Made by a program: the position numbers and the translations under genes. From assembly GCF_050908995.1 (NCBI RefSeq), contig NC_135124.1, positions 10,354,001 through 10,418,000 of the forward strand: 64,000 bases of DNA. The letters run 5' to 3'. This document shows, piece by piece, positions 40,477-51,735 of this stretch. Each line of letters begins with the position of its first letter. Within the stretch, counting starts at the first letter, position 1. Below the pieces are notes generated by a model. The model did not search any database and was not told the origin of the DNA. It saw only the letters and a list, made by a program, of their open reading frames with translations. This DNA is from Andrena cerasifolii. Its lineage: Eukaryota > Arthropoda > Insecta > Hymenoptera > Andrenidae.

Positions 40477-43400
40477 GTCAGTTAACGAGGCTGCGTCTTA
40501 CGGCGCTTTTCTTTGGGGAAGGATATTTACATACTTGGGGATTCTGTTCTTTTTTTGCGATTGAGTTATGACGTTCCTGATACCTGTTTCGATGTTTGCA
40601 AGAACAGTTTAATAGAATACTGTGGCTAATTACAGGTCCTACAAAAGAGGTTAGACGATGTAGAGAAAAGTACGGAAACCCTCTCCGAGCGGCTGGATAA
40701 GGCGCGCGAGGAGAACGATGACCTACGATTCCAGGTAATTTATATTAGAAAGTGGAAGTTTATTGCGAGGATGAATACTAGTGGGGCAGTTTAAAATTCA
40801 TCAAATTTATCATAGATTTTTGTATTAATATTATTGATTCTCTAAATTTATCAACTTATAAGCTGAATTCTAGCCAAGAAGTCCTATATTCTGTCTATCT
40901 CTACAAGTGTCCCAAAATCATCATCGCATGCAAATTCCTTGTACTAAAAGGGATCTATATCTCTGCATGGCGGACATTAGAAAATTGTATATTTCCGATT
41001 TCAAGTACACTGGCTTACTACAAAAATGCAACAGCTTTCAAGCCAGGAATCCACCTGAAAGCTAAGCGAAGCTATGCAATGCTAATTTTTAAAAAAATTA
41101 ATTTCAGTACATCCGTATAGAACCGTCTCCACCAAAAGCTAAGCTAAGCTGTGCCATGTTTGTTGCTTTATAGCACAGCCAGATAGCTTAGCTTCCAGGT
41201 GGATCCTCAGCTTTAGTCCCACCGCTCTTTTAGTACAAGTGATTCCCGCATTCCATTTCGCGGCATAAATTCGGGAACACCCAGTGCGTAGCCTGGCATT
41301 TCGATGACTGTTGCAGCTGGAGGAGAGGAACATCGAGCTGGAGGGCACGAAGGCGCGCGTCCGCGTGCTGGAGAAGCAACAGCAGCGGCCGCCGACGGAA
41401 GCGGATCCGGAGGCGGACGCGGAGCAGGCTAGATGCGAGCAGAACGGTCTCGAGCCAGGCAGCAGCACGGAGTCGGCTCGAGACCACCACCAGGCCGTCG
41501 AGGTGAAACCGTCGCCCCGACGGCGTCCTAGTCGTATACCATTACCCGGCGCCACGGCGAAGGCGACGGCGCCGAGGCCGCCCAGCCACGGCAGGAACGA
41601 CAGCAGAGAGTCGTTGAAATCGTTAACGAGACCTCCGCGTGATTCTAGTCGCGACAGTCACGGTGGCAAGTCTCTGTCGAGGCCGCGCGACTCGAACAGG
41701 GACTCGCTGGGCAACAAAAGCCTGACGAGGAACAGTAACAACGGCAGTGGCGGCAACAGTAACGGGAACGGAAACAGCAAGGAGACGAACAGGGAGTCCC
41801 TGAACAGGTCCCTGCCGCGTAACAATTCCAGCCGAGACTCCTTAAACAAATCCTCCTCGCTGTCCCGCGCCCGCGACTCGCTGGAGTCTAACAACCTCGG
41901 CACGTCCCCATCCCCGGGGACGACGCCTCCTCGGCGACCGCCCGCTCCTGCGCGCCGTTCCTACAGCCTGGCCCGCGCGTCGACGTCCGTTGATAACGAG
42001 AACGGCAAGGTACGATCCATAAAGCAATACTTTTGGAACAACTGGCTGAAGCCGTCGTTGTCCAGCGGCCCGATCCAGTAGAGCGAACCACCAGTACCTC
42101 CTCTTCTCCAAGGACGGCCGATAGTCGCTCTTATATAGGGATAATCTACTGCTTCTAATCGCGCTCAGCCCTACCCCGACTCGAGCCCATCCTCCACCAC
42201 GCCTCAACCGACACCGTGATTCTCTATTTCTCTCTCTCTATCTCTGTTCCCGTCTCGACACGCTGACATGTGCTCACCGTACGTTACCCGGTTAAACAAA
42301 ACGAGGAAACATCCGCTACCGGAGCTACTTACAGTCCAACCCATACAACCCTCCTCACATCGGCCCAACCATTCGCTAGTCCTAATTATATCGTCCCCCA
42401 TTAATTCGCGTTACACGGCGCAACGATATTCTATCGTCATCGATTCCCCTTTCTAATCGCGTCATACCTCTATCCGTCTCCCGATCTACTTCGTTGTCAT
42501 CTGACGCGGTTCCTGACTCCTCGGTTGTCCTCCGCCCGTTCACACGACGCGGCCACTCTCGCGAGAGACTGGACACGTTTCTGATCAACCTCATCGTGTC
42601 GACACCATCATCCCTGCAAAAGTTATTCAAACTCTGACGCACACAGAGAGACACTCGACCGACACTTGTCTTAAAAACCGACGAATCGCCCGACGATCCA
42701 CTACCGAAATGTCTGATCTGGAGCGCAGGCGAGCGTGCGTTCGAGCCCGTCCCCGGCGGTCCAATAAAGAAAATGGCCCCTTCTCGCGTGCCGCCGGTTT
42801 TTCTCGTAAGTTATGCTTCTTTTATTATCATTTGCTTCGATGCTTCTTCCTGGATGTGGTGAGCTATGAGCCTGTCTCTGGTTTGTTTTTTTTTTCATCC
42901 TGGTTCTCCTTCTTTTTTCTTCACACATCCTTTGATCAGTAGTGACATATCAGTAGCGACCCTCTCACCTGGAGTTTGGCATGCGCACGCACCCGTAGTG
43001 AGCCTTCCCTTAGGAGTTGTCGGAGCTGGTCCCCACAGTAGCGTACGTTTGAATGCATCCCCTGTTCCCATTAACTCCCAGACTTAAACAGGGCTTCTAC
43101 ACCCTCAGTCGCGACGACGATTGGAAAATTTACTGTCCGATTCTCCTGACATTGCGTTGCTTTCGGAATAAAATCAGTGGGCTGCTTAAGATCGCCCCTG
43201 CAACTCGTAAGCTGTTTTGTTTGAGGGATGAAAAGTTTGCACTTTTTGTCTGCCAAAGACAGTGGCTGAGAATGGCTCTGCCAGTATTCTTGAGCAGCCA
43301 GTTGCCCTTAATCCGACTGTAGGAGTCTCTGAAGTTTTCCAAGAAAAGAGTACCAGAAAGGACGTACTAATTGCAACTGTCCTGCACAGTTAAACAATTT

Positions 43401-45129
43401 CTTCCCCGCAGTATTAATCACGACCCTAAATTCCTCTTTACTTTCATACTATGGTAGTGTTACATTTACTTGCAGTAGAAGATGCATGTGGGTACCAAGA
43501 ATCCCTGTCGAATTTTCTGAATGCACGATACGCTTGCACGATGAAGTAATTAACTTTCACGAGAATGTGAAACGTATATATCAGACGAGGGAAGTTTTAA
43601 CTCATTATTAATACTTTAAATTCTGTAATTACTTCTGATACAGTGATTCAGAAAATTCGACAGATCGTTCGCCACGAGGCGAACGCGGGGGGATGAAAAT
43701 TTCTCCCTTCGACTATCCTCACGTCCGTTCCCCTTTCACTGTCTACACTCCTCCGTCGTGTCATTACGTTTGTTGCAACTGACGAATTCACGGATCAAAA
43801 AAAAAAAAAGGAACGAGTGATTTATTCGACACGCACGTGAAATACGTCATTATACCGTAAATTTCCATCGCGCATATCGGGGCTCCCTTGTTTCTGGATG
43901 TCCATTAATCTTTTCCAGTTTGTTTGCTCTCTTCATTTGCTGATGTTTGATCTTATTTTGCTAGCGTTGCTTGTATGCGGACACAGCCTCGAGAGCCATG
44001 ACGTGGCTCGGAGTCGCACTTATAATGATTGATGTAAAGGAAAATGAATCGACCACACGCTTACCTGCTTGGCCTTGCGGTTCATTGTCCATCTCACGTC
44101 CAGTGCTACGTGTCACTACGAATTAATCACTGACTTACGATGCAAATCGTACTTTAAGACGCATTGTACGTAGAGACCCAATCGATTCTGCTGAAATCTG
44201 CAGTGACGAGCAAAAGTTCATTCTCTCTCACAAACCACACGCAAGCTCTCCAATCTAATACGAGATAGAATAATCCTGTACCATTTTCGAATTCCAGGCT
44301 TCGATGCCATAAATCACAAAACTTTCTTCCGCCACACGATTCTTCAAATAACCATACAATCAATTCATCTAATATAACAATTCGAGTATTTCAATTTATC
44401 CTGTAACTTCGAAACATCCATAAATGCACGGATCGATCCTTCCCCCAGATAAAAAACCCACAAGCTTCCCATCGCCATTCGCAATACCGAATTCTTGATC
44501 GTCACTGCATTCGTATGAGGTCTCAAACGATCTCCATAGAAAATCGAACTTCACCGTTTGGTCGTCACGTTTCCGTGAGAGCTAGCAGCACTATTAGTAG
44601 CCTTTAGTACCATGTAAAGTACCAGAGAACGTATACGAGCACTGATCATTATGGGGTGTTTTTTGTGTGTGTACTTTGCCTCGGGAGGAATCGCCACGTG
44701 AAAAGCAGTCGAGTACAAAAGCCTACACGCCGCGAGTCTCTGAAATGTCGAATTCTCGTCCAGGAGCGGCGGTGGCTGGCCACGCAACGCTAATCGATGA
44801 CGGTGCCTTTTCAGGTCTGCTCCGAACCACCGAGCTCCTGGTGCTCGACGAACGGCAGCTTCCGACACAGCGACTCCTCCTTGTACCCGGACTCGCTGAA
44901 CCAAGAGACCTCGTCGGTGACCGGTTCCACCAGGGTGGAGTTCATCATCGGCTCGCCGACCAGGCGGTTCCGCCAGAGCTCTGTCTGGCCGCATCGTTAC
45001 TTCGATAGCATAGATTCCACGGCCATGCTGCCTGAAAGTCTTCTAACCGACGAGTTCTCCCTCCGTCGCGGAGAGGCCCTCGCCGAGTGCGATTCCCTCG
45101 AATGTCATCCGATCTCGAACGAGAGCTGA
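39097..45129 (+). CDS. Gene A: coiled-coil, Ser/Arg-rich protein with two SxIP motifs (about 828 aa, 4 coding exons)
   Basis: Exons join at 39097-40476, 40636-40734, 41317-42009 and 44815-45129. Every junction is GT-AG and phase 0, giving an open frame of about 828 codons. Residues 1-34 are a Gly/Ser-rich leader. Helical, coiled-coil-like stretches lie near residues 50-80, 195-228, 260-320 and 461-515. Residues 130-190 and 555-715 are Ser/Arg/Pro-rich and likely disordered. SxIP tetrapeptides occur at about 106-109 (SHIP) and 565-568 (SRIP), each beside basic and Ser/Pro residues, the known context for EB1-family binding. There is no signal peptide or membrane segment, so a cytoplasmic, cytoskeletal protein is inferred. 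I do not recognise the family. ATG 39097 has a purine at -3 and G at +4, but in-frame Met35 (39199) or Met38 could be the real start. A second terminus at 42081 is possible if the last intron is retained. Confidence 0.8.
40636..40734 (+). CDS. Gene A coding exon 2 (residues 461-493)
   Basis: A 33-codon exon bounded by TTACAG and GTAATT, phase 0 on both sides. It encodes an amphipathic, charged helix (VLQKRLDDVEK to ENDDLRFQ) that continues as a coiled coil directly into exon 3 (LEERNIELEG). The 159-bp upstream intron and the uninterrupted heptad pattern across both junctions support the call. Confidence 0.85.
40930..41254. mobile_element. Foldback (MITE-like) element in gene A intron 2
   Basis: Two inverted matches are nested. 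TTGTACTAAAAG (40939-40950) pairs with CTTTTAGTACAA (41227-41238). Inside these, the ATCCACCTGAAAGCTAAGC region near 41050 pairs with GCTTAGCTTCCAGGTGGAT near 41190. Ends are approximate and no target-site duplication was assigned. Confidence 0.55.
41317..42009 (+). CDS. Gene A coding exon 3 (residues 494-724)
   Basis: The exon begins after TGTTGCAG in phase 0 and continues the exon 2 coiled coil for about 20 residues. It then becomes a basic, disordered region with the second SxIP (SRIP, residues 565-568). After that come about seven loosely spaced R-D/E-S-L/H units alternating with K/R-S-L (residues 585-682), and a Pro/Arg-rich tail. The donor AAG|GTACGA after codon 724 joins in frame to 44815. 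The frame also stays open through this donor to a TAG at 42079-42081, giving the alternative short terminus. Confidence 0.82.
42010..42081 (+). CDS. Gene A alternative C-terminal extension (intron-retention isoform)
   Basis: If the GTACGA donor at 42010 is skipped, the frame adds 23 residues (VRSIKQYFWNN then a short hydrophobic tail) and stops at 42079-42081. An AATAAA lies about 680 bp downstream (42763). Whether this is a true isoform or read-through intron cannot be settled without RNA data. Confidence 0.45.
   Translation, partial: VRSIKQYFWNNWLKPSLSSGPIQ
42763..42768 (+). promoter_or_regulatory. Candidate poly(A) signal for the short gene A isoform
   Basis: An AATAAA hexamer in CCAATAAAGAAAATGG is followed by T-rich stretches. 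It would give a 3' UTR of about 690 nt for the transcript stopping at 42081. It lies inside the intron of the long isoform, as expected for intronic polyadenylation. Confidence 0.4.
44815..45129 (+). CDS. Gene A last coding exon, long isoform (residues 725-828)
   Basis: The acceptor CCTTTTCAG precedes a phase-0 frame of 104 codons ending in TGA. Composition is Ser-rich with GC-rich third positions like exons 1 and 3. Its content includes PSSWCSTNGSF near the start and a GSPTRRFRQSSVWPHRYF patch in the middle. The frame joins exactly to the donor at 42009. No TM segment or known domain was recognised. The exon could in principle belong to another transcript, but phase, strand and composition fit gene A. 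Confidence 0.7.
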   Translation, partial: VCSEPPSSWCSTNGSFRHSDSSLYPDSLNQETSSVTGSTRVEFIIGSPTRRFRQSSVWPHRYFDSIDSTAMLPESLLTDEFSLRRGEALAECDSLECHPISNES

Positions 45130-48100
45130 GCCGTGTGAGACTTGTCATTCTTTGGCAGGTTGGATAGAGGATCTTGGTACTTTCTGTTCCTCCTTCTTTT
45201 CCGTATTTTCCTGCTGGTGGATCAGTATTTAGAGTGGAGAACGATCGGCACTTGAAGGCTCAGATTTCATGGCATTTTATTTGCACGAATGGTGGGGTTA
45301 ATGGTTAGCGTGTACTACTGCTGTGGAACTTTGGATATTTACCATCGATTTGCAGTATCTTCTGGCTGTTATGATCATTGCGCACGAGCGGAAGCGACAG
45401 TAAATTGCAGAGGGATATTGAATTTTGGGTAGTTTGTTAGCCTTTGGCCTTCAAGTGGTCGTTGGAAGTTCTTCCGGTAGTTCGAAATGGGCTTACGTGG
45501 AATTTTATAGAGATACCCCAGAGGAAAGTTTTTATTAAATAGAATTTCGAACAGTCGTGTGAAAAAGATGCATCTTCTTCTTGCAGACGTCGGAAAGTAA
45601 TTGCAGGCATTAAAGAATTTGGTCTTTTATTTTTATCTGTATTCTTTATCAAGTAAACGTTTGATAGAAAGATGGCAGGATCGAGAAAAGATGGCAAACT
45701 TCAAATACCAAGATTCTTTGGCGTATAGAAGAATGGACGAACGAAGAGAACGCATGTGTGTGAGCTATTTTCGCAGCAGCCTATCGTATCATCTCTCTGT
45801 CACCATCGTCTCACTTTCATTCTGCATTTCAGCTGCATTTTCATCGCGCAGATCGACTGCGCGCAACAGATCGGTCAGGGTCTAATTTACGTGTCTCGCG
45901 CACTGTGGAATTGTCCCTTATTAAGCATCGTCGATTTCTCACGACCGACAGAACAGAAAATTAACCGTGATTAAGTTGTGTCGGGTACGACGTGTGTTTT
46001 GCACGCGAAAAATTGTTGACTATACCATGGTACACCGTCGTGTGTTCATTTTCAGTATCAATCGAGAGACAGAATTGAACTTTCTTTAAAGTACAACTTT
46101 TTTAAATATTTGACGAGCACGCGCAGATTCTGCAATGATTTCCCGCGAGAGGATGCCCGCGAAGTTTCTTTTCGTAGGATTTAATTTTCTTTCGCAGACG
46201 TGGGGCACTCGCGGCTTTCGCGAAAACTTCTCTAACTACAGCGATCACTATGAATCAACAGTTTTCGAGGCATTTTCCTGACACTTGAGAGAGGAAACTG
46301 TAATTTGATGCGTTTCCATCATTTATGAATCCCCAGTTATTTGCATTTCGTAGCAATTCATTGTGCATTTATGAAGCCCTTAAAGTAACAAGGAGACCCA
46401 GTTTTATCCGCGTGTAGGATTATTCTTCAGAGTTGAGGATTATTTATGTAGATTATCAATATTAAGTACACGCGTTGCTGCATTTATTCGTATAAACTTT
46501 CATTTATTTCATAAGTATTATGTTGAAATATAATTATTGTATACTGTAATTTATGACACGTGTTAGGTCTAAGTTGCAATATACAATCTTTAGCAACGGT
46601 CAAAAAGATGCTCTGCTTTGATAAAGTCTCTGTGTCATTGTGTGTGGCGCTTATTATAGTTGGGACAAAATTAACTGGCCAGTTAAGATCATTTAAATGC
46701 TCCTCCTGCCACAAAATATAGAAGAATGGTGGGGTTAGCTCTGCCAGAGGCCGTGAGTGGCCAGTTGCATTTGTTGCTGCTATAATCGAACAAATATTGC
46801 CTCAACTCTGATATTCTCTTAGTACAAAATTTCGGAACCTCAAGTATTGCTCGAACAGTACCATTCGTATTTTAGAAGTGACCACTGTGAACGATTCTTA
46901 TAGTTCAGTCAAATACATTTCCCCAGACACCATTGATATACAAAGCAATTGATGCATTCTTTTACAAGCAACTTCAAGGATGAGTTTGTATCACAAACTT
47001 TCTATTACTTGATACTGGTTCGGTATAGAACATTTCTTATTTTTTTTGTTTCTTTTGTGATTTACAATCGACTGTTAACGAAGTTTCTGAGGTGTACGTT
47101 TCAGCGCATTTTAGATTTGTATCTTTATATCTTAAGACTGTACCTATCTGCTGATATGAAAAATTGTCTTGTCATCGTCGAATATTTTCGTATAGAGTTA
47201 TGAATATCGCGAGTGAATCTGTTCTTAACTTTTGTAGCGGTTCGGTTAATTCTATTAATCTTTTCGTGCTGTAATGGCAGTTATGGCTTTTAAAGAGATT
47301 CTGTAAATGATTTTAAGTTACTTTGGTTGCAAAATATTTGCGGCAATTTTCTTTCGCATTTATATTTATTTTAGACAAACTTTGACGATATACACATTTT
47401 CTTTTATTTTTTCCTGTTTAGAATACTGTATCGGCGAGATTTTTTTATCTGCGCGTCTAGTATGTACAAGCACGATGTTTTTGCACGAATATTTAATTTT
47501 CCACGAACAAATAAGGAAAAACATTGCTGAGTTTAATAAGTTGTTACAACTTTGATTTGATATCCTAGCATAAAAAAATCAAATTTTATACAGTTCGTTA
47601 AACGAAACTACAATTCGCTTAAATGTTTCAGCGGCTTTATCTTCTTTTCGTAATTTTGCACGAAATGGTTAATGAGAACGAACGTTAGACGATATCACGA
47701 CCACCAGCACATTCCATTCTGCGAATTCGAGCCACAATTTCGTATTCCAATGTACCATTTGTACCTTTCGTTTGAACGTGCGTGGTAATTAATATAATTT
47801 ATTTATTGTGTGCGTGTGCGATGCGGGGGACTAGCATCGAACGTTCGTAGAAAAGAGAAATATTGAAAGCGTCACAACCCTCGAGAAATTTTATCGACGA
47901 GTACCAAATGCGGGCGCGAAATCACGAGAAAACGAGCGGTGCGAAAGAGGAGGTTGCAATTCACGAATAGATCGTCGAAAAGCTTTTCTGGAATCACACA
48001 TATCACGGGTGATGGCACGGAAATGTATCTTGGACAATATTACTCGCTGCTTGGGATATTCAATAAACTGTCAGATTTTTCCCATCATCGAATCGGGGTA

Positions 48101-48792
48101 GAAATCGAGGCGACGAGAATGCTCGTAAGTCTGCGGAATTTTCAGAGCTTTCGAAGGATTTCGAGGCAAGATTGACTCGCATAAACCCATTATACTTCGA
48201 AGTTTCACGGAATTGATAAATTTGAATACCTTAAACACCGAGATGCTTAGTCGACTTACTAATCTATCCGAATTAAAATCCCCAAATATTTCCGTCACGT
48301 CTACACTCGAATATAATCCTTCCATAGAGGACAATTACTTAATTACTTCAAAGTATCTCACACCCTCCGAATCTTTCGAATCTTTGTGAGATCCCAGACA
48401 TTTACAATTAAGACAAACCCGTGACTAACGCAGGAATAGACTCTTTACACGTGAGAGAAGAGGAAACATGGAAAAAACGAGTATCGTTTTTACTACACGA
48501 TCGTATTCGTTAGGGCGCACCACGTTGCGAGATCACAGGCTTCCATTATGGTCGGAGCAAAGTCGATTGATCGTTGAAGGCCACTTCCCCCGTTCTCTTC
48601 CTCCTGGAGCGCTAGAGACAAACTACTGGGAGGTACTCTGAGTCAAGGGCTGGCAGAAATCGATTGACTTCGTTCCGACTGTATTGGGGATCGTGAAAGG
48701 TGTTGTTACGGTGACTCGACGATACGCTACGTACCACACAGTTCCTTGCTTCAACCAATTTTCGTTATTTATAAAAGTGATGGTTAAACGGC

Positions 48793-48828
48793 GGGGAGGG
48801 AGAGGGGCGGGGGGTGGGGGTTAGAGGG
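48793..48828 (+). other. G-quadruplex-forming motif
   Basis: Five G-runs of three or more (GGGG, GGG, GGGG, GGGGGG, GGGGG) with loops of one to three bases meet the canonical G4 pattern. They lie in an otherwise AT-rich non-coding region. Confidence 0.7.
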
Positions 48829-48970
48829 GTTGACGGCCGCGAGAACATCGGGCAGCGTACGCGTCTAATCACAGAGCTAAACCTGTGATCCTAGTTCGTA
48901 TGATATAAATATTAACCGCGCGAAACATGTGATTAACTTAGCCGAACTCATAGGACTGACGGACTTTACT

Positions 48971-49010
48971 TATTATAATTATTATTACTATTATTATTAT
49001 TATTATTTTA
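48971..49010. repeat. (ATT)n microsatellite
   Basis: About a dozen near-perfect ATT/TTA triplets in the AT-rich flank between the two genes. Confidence 0.8.
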
Positions 49011-49600
49011 GTGCCTAAAAATATTTTTTACGCGGATAGCAAACCAAAATCGAGGGCCGTGCGCGTGCGACCCGCGACGGTATCCTTCTCCTCGTTCAGC
49101 CGTCGCCGCGCGCGGCGCGTGATAACGGGTCGCGCGGATGCGATCGCGGGAATAGAAACAGAAAATGCTCAGAGGTAGTGTTTGGACGATTGTTCGGTGT
49201 GTAACAGCCGGCGGACTTCCTGTGCGTGCCGACTGGAGGCTATTATTTTTATATGTTATTAATTAAACGACTGCGAGAGGAGGAGAGCGTCGAGGCGGAC
49301 CGCGCCGATCGGCGCAGCTTCCTTTTTCTTTTCCCTCGACGACGCCGTTGTTTCTCCCGTCGTTTCGTTTCTTCTTTTCTTTTTCTTTTATCGTCGTTGT
49401 ATTATACGATTCGATACTTGGTCCTAGGTTTACAAGTCGGCCCGCGCTCGGGTTCATCGACCTTTGTTTTTATTATCGACGCGCCTCGATCAACCATTTG
49501 TAACATGTATATACGGTAACGACGTCGTGAAATTATTTAAAAGTTAGTTTAATGTACAGGCGAATCTGTGTAACGATATCTGCGATAATGTGACTCGGTT

Positions 49601-49606
49601 AATAAA
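49601..49606 (+). promoter_or_regulatory. Candidate distal poly(A) signal
   Basis: AATAAA in GGTTAATAAATACG closes an AT-rich, ORF-poor stretch that has a 3' UTR character. If used by the long gene A isoform, the 3' UTR would be about 4.5 kb. Another AATAAA (about 48062) is closer. Assignment is inference. Confidence 0.25.
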
Positions 49607-49835
49607 TACGATACCACTTAGCCAGAGTGATTTCTGTTTGCCGACCCTCCGGGGGAAGCTTTCTTGGCTGCTTCGTTGTTTCAGGTGCAAGTGTGCAGAC
49701 GGCTCCTTGGGAATTGCTCGTCAGGTTTCGTTGTTTCTTTTTTCTGTGTCAAGTGGACATCAGTTTGTGACCGCAGGGGGTGAAGTTCAATTCAGAATAC
49801 AGAAGGACGAGATTCTTCGCGGTGAAATAAGTCGA

Positions 49836-50076
49836 ATATATGGAGTAAAGGTGTGCTTTCCTATACGCGTTCGGAAGCAGCGTTAAGAAATTCAAAGTCG
49901 ATTTTCTTGAAAGTGGAGCGCGATGTCAACAAAAAGTTACTGTTCCTTTTCGATTTGTAACAAGTAAATGAGTCGAGAAAAAGCAATACAATTTTTTGAT
50001 ATGGCGCTTAATTTTCGAGAAAATCGGCTTTGAAATTCCTGACGTTGCGTATAGGAAAACCTACCTCAACCATATT
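49836..50076. mobile_element. Foldback element sharing a motif with the 56726 element
   Basis: The left arm (CTTTCCTATACGCG then TTCAAAGTCGATTTTCTTGA) pairs with a right arm (CGAGAAAATCGGCTTTGAA then GCGTATAGGAAAA). The outer ATATGG/CCATAT edges are approximate. Confidence 0.6.
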
Positions 50077-50477
50077 TCTGTAACTCGATAAACACTTTTT
50101 TGTAATATATTCTTTTTAATCTTGCAAATACTAAGATCTAATTAACGCCATTCCCACTTGCATTTTTTAGATTAAGGGCTGTTCACGTCTGTCACCGTTT
50201 CGGATCAATTCGGTTCGACCACCTTCAAATGATATGAATACTGTTACTCACTTCGTCGTGTCACGTGTATATCTTATCTTTACATATTCATTAAGGTTAT
50301 CCAGTTCCATAGTTCAGTAACCAAATACGTGAGTAATTATTCTACCCATTTAACGAAACTGAGATTCAGCTTCTCATGCATAATGTGTTGTTACTATCGA
50401 CGTTGCATCTAAATTTATAATTCTAAGTCCGTTACTCATCACTTATTACCGAGAGCATTTATCGCCTCATTTAAGTC

Positions 50478-50742
50478 CAGAGGCGGATTCAGGAGCCTTT
50501 CTTGGAGGGGGCGAAATATGTAAAAGTACATATGTACATTTTTGAATCTTCTTTTACAACATTTACAATTTGCTTGTAATTTATATTTTAATATCTCTAT
50601 CTGACACTATAGCCTAAATAATTAAGTTTACAATAATTATTTATACAGAATAATAAACAATGTCATAATATTTTTCTATTTTATATTTCTCGGGGGGGGG
50701 GGGGTTGACTGCCCTTATCACCCCCCTCTGGATCCGCCCCTG
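50478..50742. mobile_element. hAT-like MITE, family 1, copy 2 (opposite orientation)
   Basis: CAGAGGCGGATTCAGGAG at the left and CTCTGGATCCGCCCCTG at the right are flanked by a perfect 8-bp duplication TTTAAGTC (50470-50477 and 50743-50750). The interior matches the reverse complement of the copy at 2052-2311. It holds a poly(G) run of about 13 near 50693-50704. Confidence 0.85.
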
Positions 50743-51080
50743 TTTAAGTCGCTAAATTGGCTTCATGAATTTTACAAAGTAAACGGTATGCTCCCAGATT
50801 ATAAATATTTCATCTGATATAAATGCCTGGAAGCTGAAACTCATTACTGCAGCTGACAGATATCTCACAAAAAGAATTACATACTTCAACGTCCCAGAAA
50901 AATACATTGCTGAAATACATACCGCACCAAATCTGATACTAATAGTACCACAAAGTCCTACAAGAGAAAGAAAGCATTGCACTAAACATCTTGCAATTAC
51001 GCTATCAAATATTTCTTCTATCATCCTAATCCAAACCAGTAATAATCGTAGAAGACCAATCAGACATTCAGAAACTGCTA

Positions 51081-51323
51081 TTAAGGGCACCCCCCGGTCA
51101 AATCGCGCGAAAATGCAGGCCAATTTTTTTACAACGATGCAACACGCGATGCATATCAGAAGCAGGGATGGGCAGAAATGAAATAAAAAATTGTTTTATA
51201 CTCTATATCTGTTACAGAATAAAGTGCAAAAAGTTTTGGACCCATTCTTTATATACTTTCTTCTAGAAAAAATCATAAAAGTCACCAATGCTATCGCGCG
51301 ATTTGACCGCGGGGTGTCCTTAA
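51081..51323. mobile_element. TTAA-flanked (piggyBac-like) MITE
   Basis: Terminal repeats of about 30 bp differ at two positions: TTAAGGGCACCCCCCGGT and TCAAATCGCGCGA at the left, with their inverted partner ending GTGTCCTTAA. TTAA stands at both ends. A different MITE terminus (CAGGGATGGGCAGAAATG) lies inside. Confidence 0.75.
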
Positions 51324-51724
51324 ATTGGGAGGCGCTTGAAAAGTGCACCTAATTCTATAAAACCAGTAAGAAAAGAAGAAACCGATAGAAAAAAAGAAGC
51401 AAACGAGAGTAGTTCCTCTGTTCTTTTTCACCAACCACCCCGCGTCGAACCTTGTACCATTCGAGTGTTCCTAGATGAATTCACTGAATGCTTTCCAGCG
51501 ACTATTACTCACCGCGCAGCGCTGACGTTCCCCAGCTAGATCGGCTTCAGGTCAGACTACGGCATTTGTCAGGTGCCGTGCGTCGTTGCGCGAGGTCGCC
51601 AATTAAAATTCAGCTGCCTTCACCTGTCACGCATCGTTGGAAGTCCGGGAACGAAGCTTCCGGATATTTCATTGAAGGAGGAAGAAGGGGAAGGGACCTT
51701 GCACAGTTCCTCGGAACTCGTGAT

Positions 51725-51735
51725 ATGGCCGACAA
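51725..51735 (+). CDS. Possible gene B first coding exon (short N-terminus)
   Basis: ATGGCCGACAA|GTGAGG gives MADK joined in phase to the exon at 53220. In a different frame, through the tandem acceptor at 53221, the same donor joins EEEGEGTLHSSSELVIWPT to N-LAAMVHLLK, which looks more like the PT-rich SLC36 N-terminus. Either is possible. A different upstream exon is also possible. Confidence 0.25.

Larger units (their letters stand above)
45130..49835. other. Non-coding, possibly 3' UTR of gene A
   Basis: AT-rich with only chance ORFs. It holds AATAAA signals at about 48062 and 49601, the (ATT)n run and the G4 motif. Transcript extent is not visible from DNA. Confidence 0.4.
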
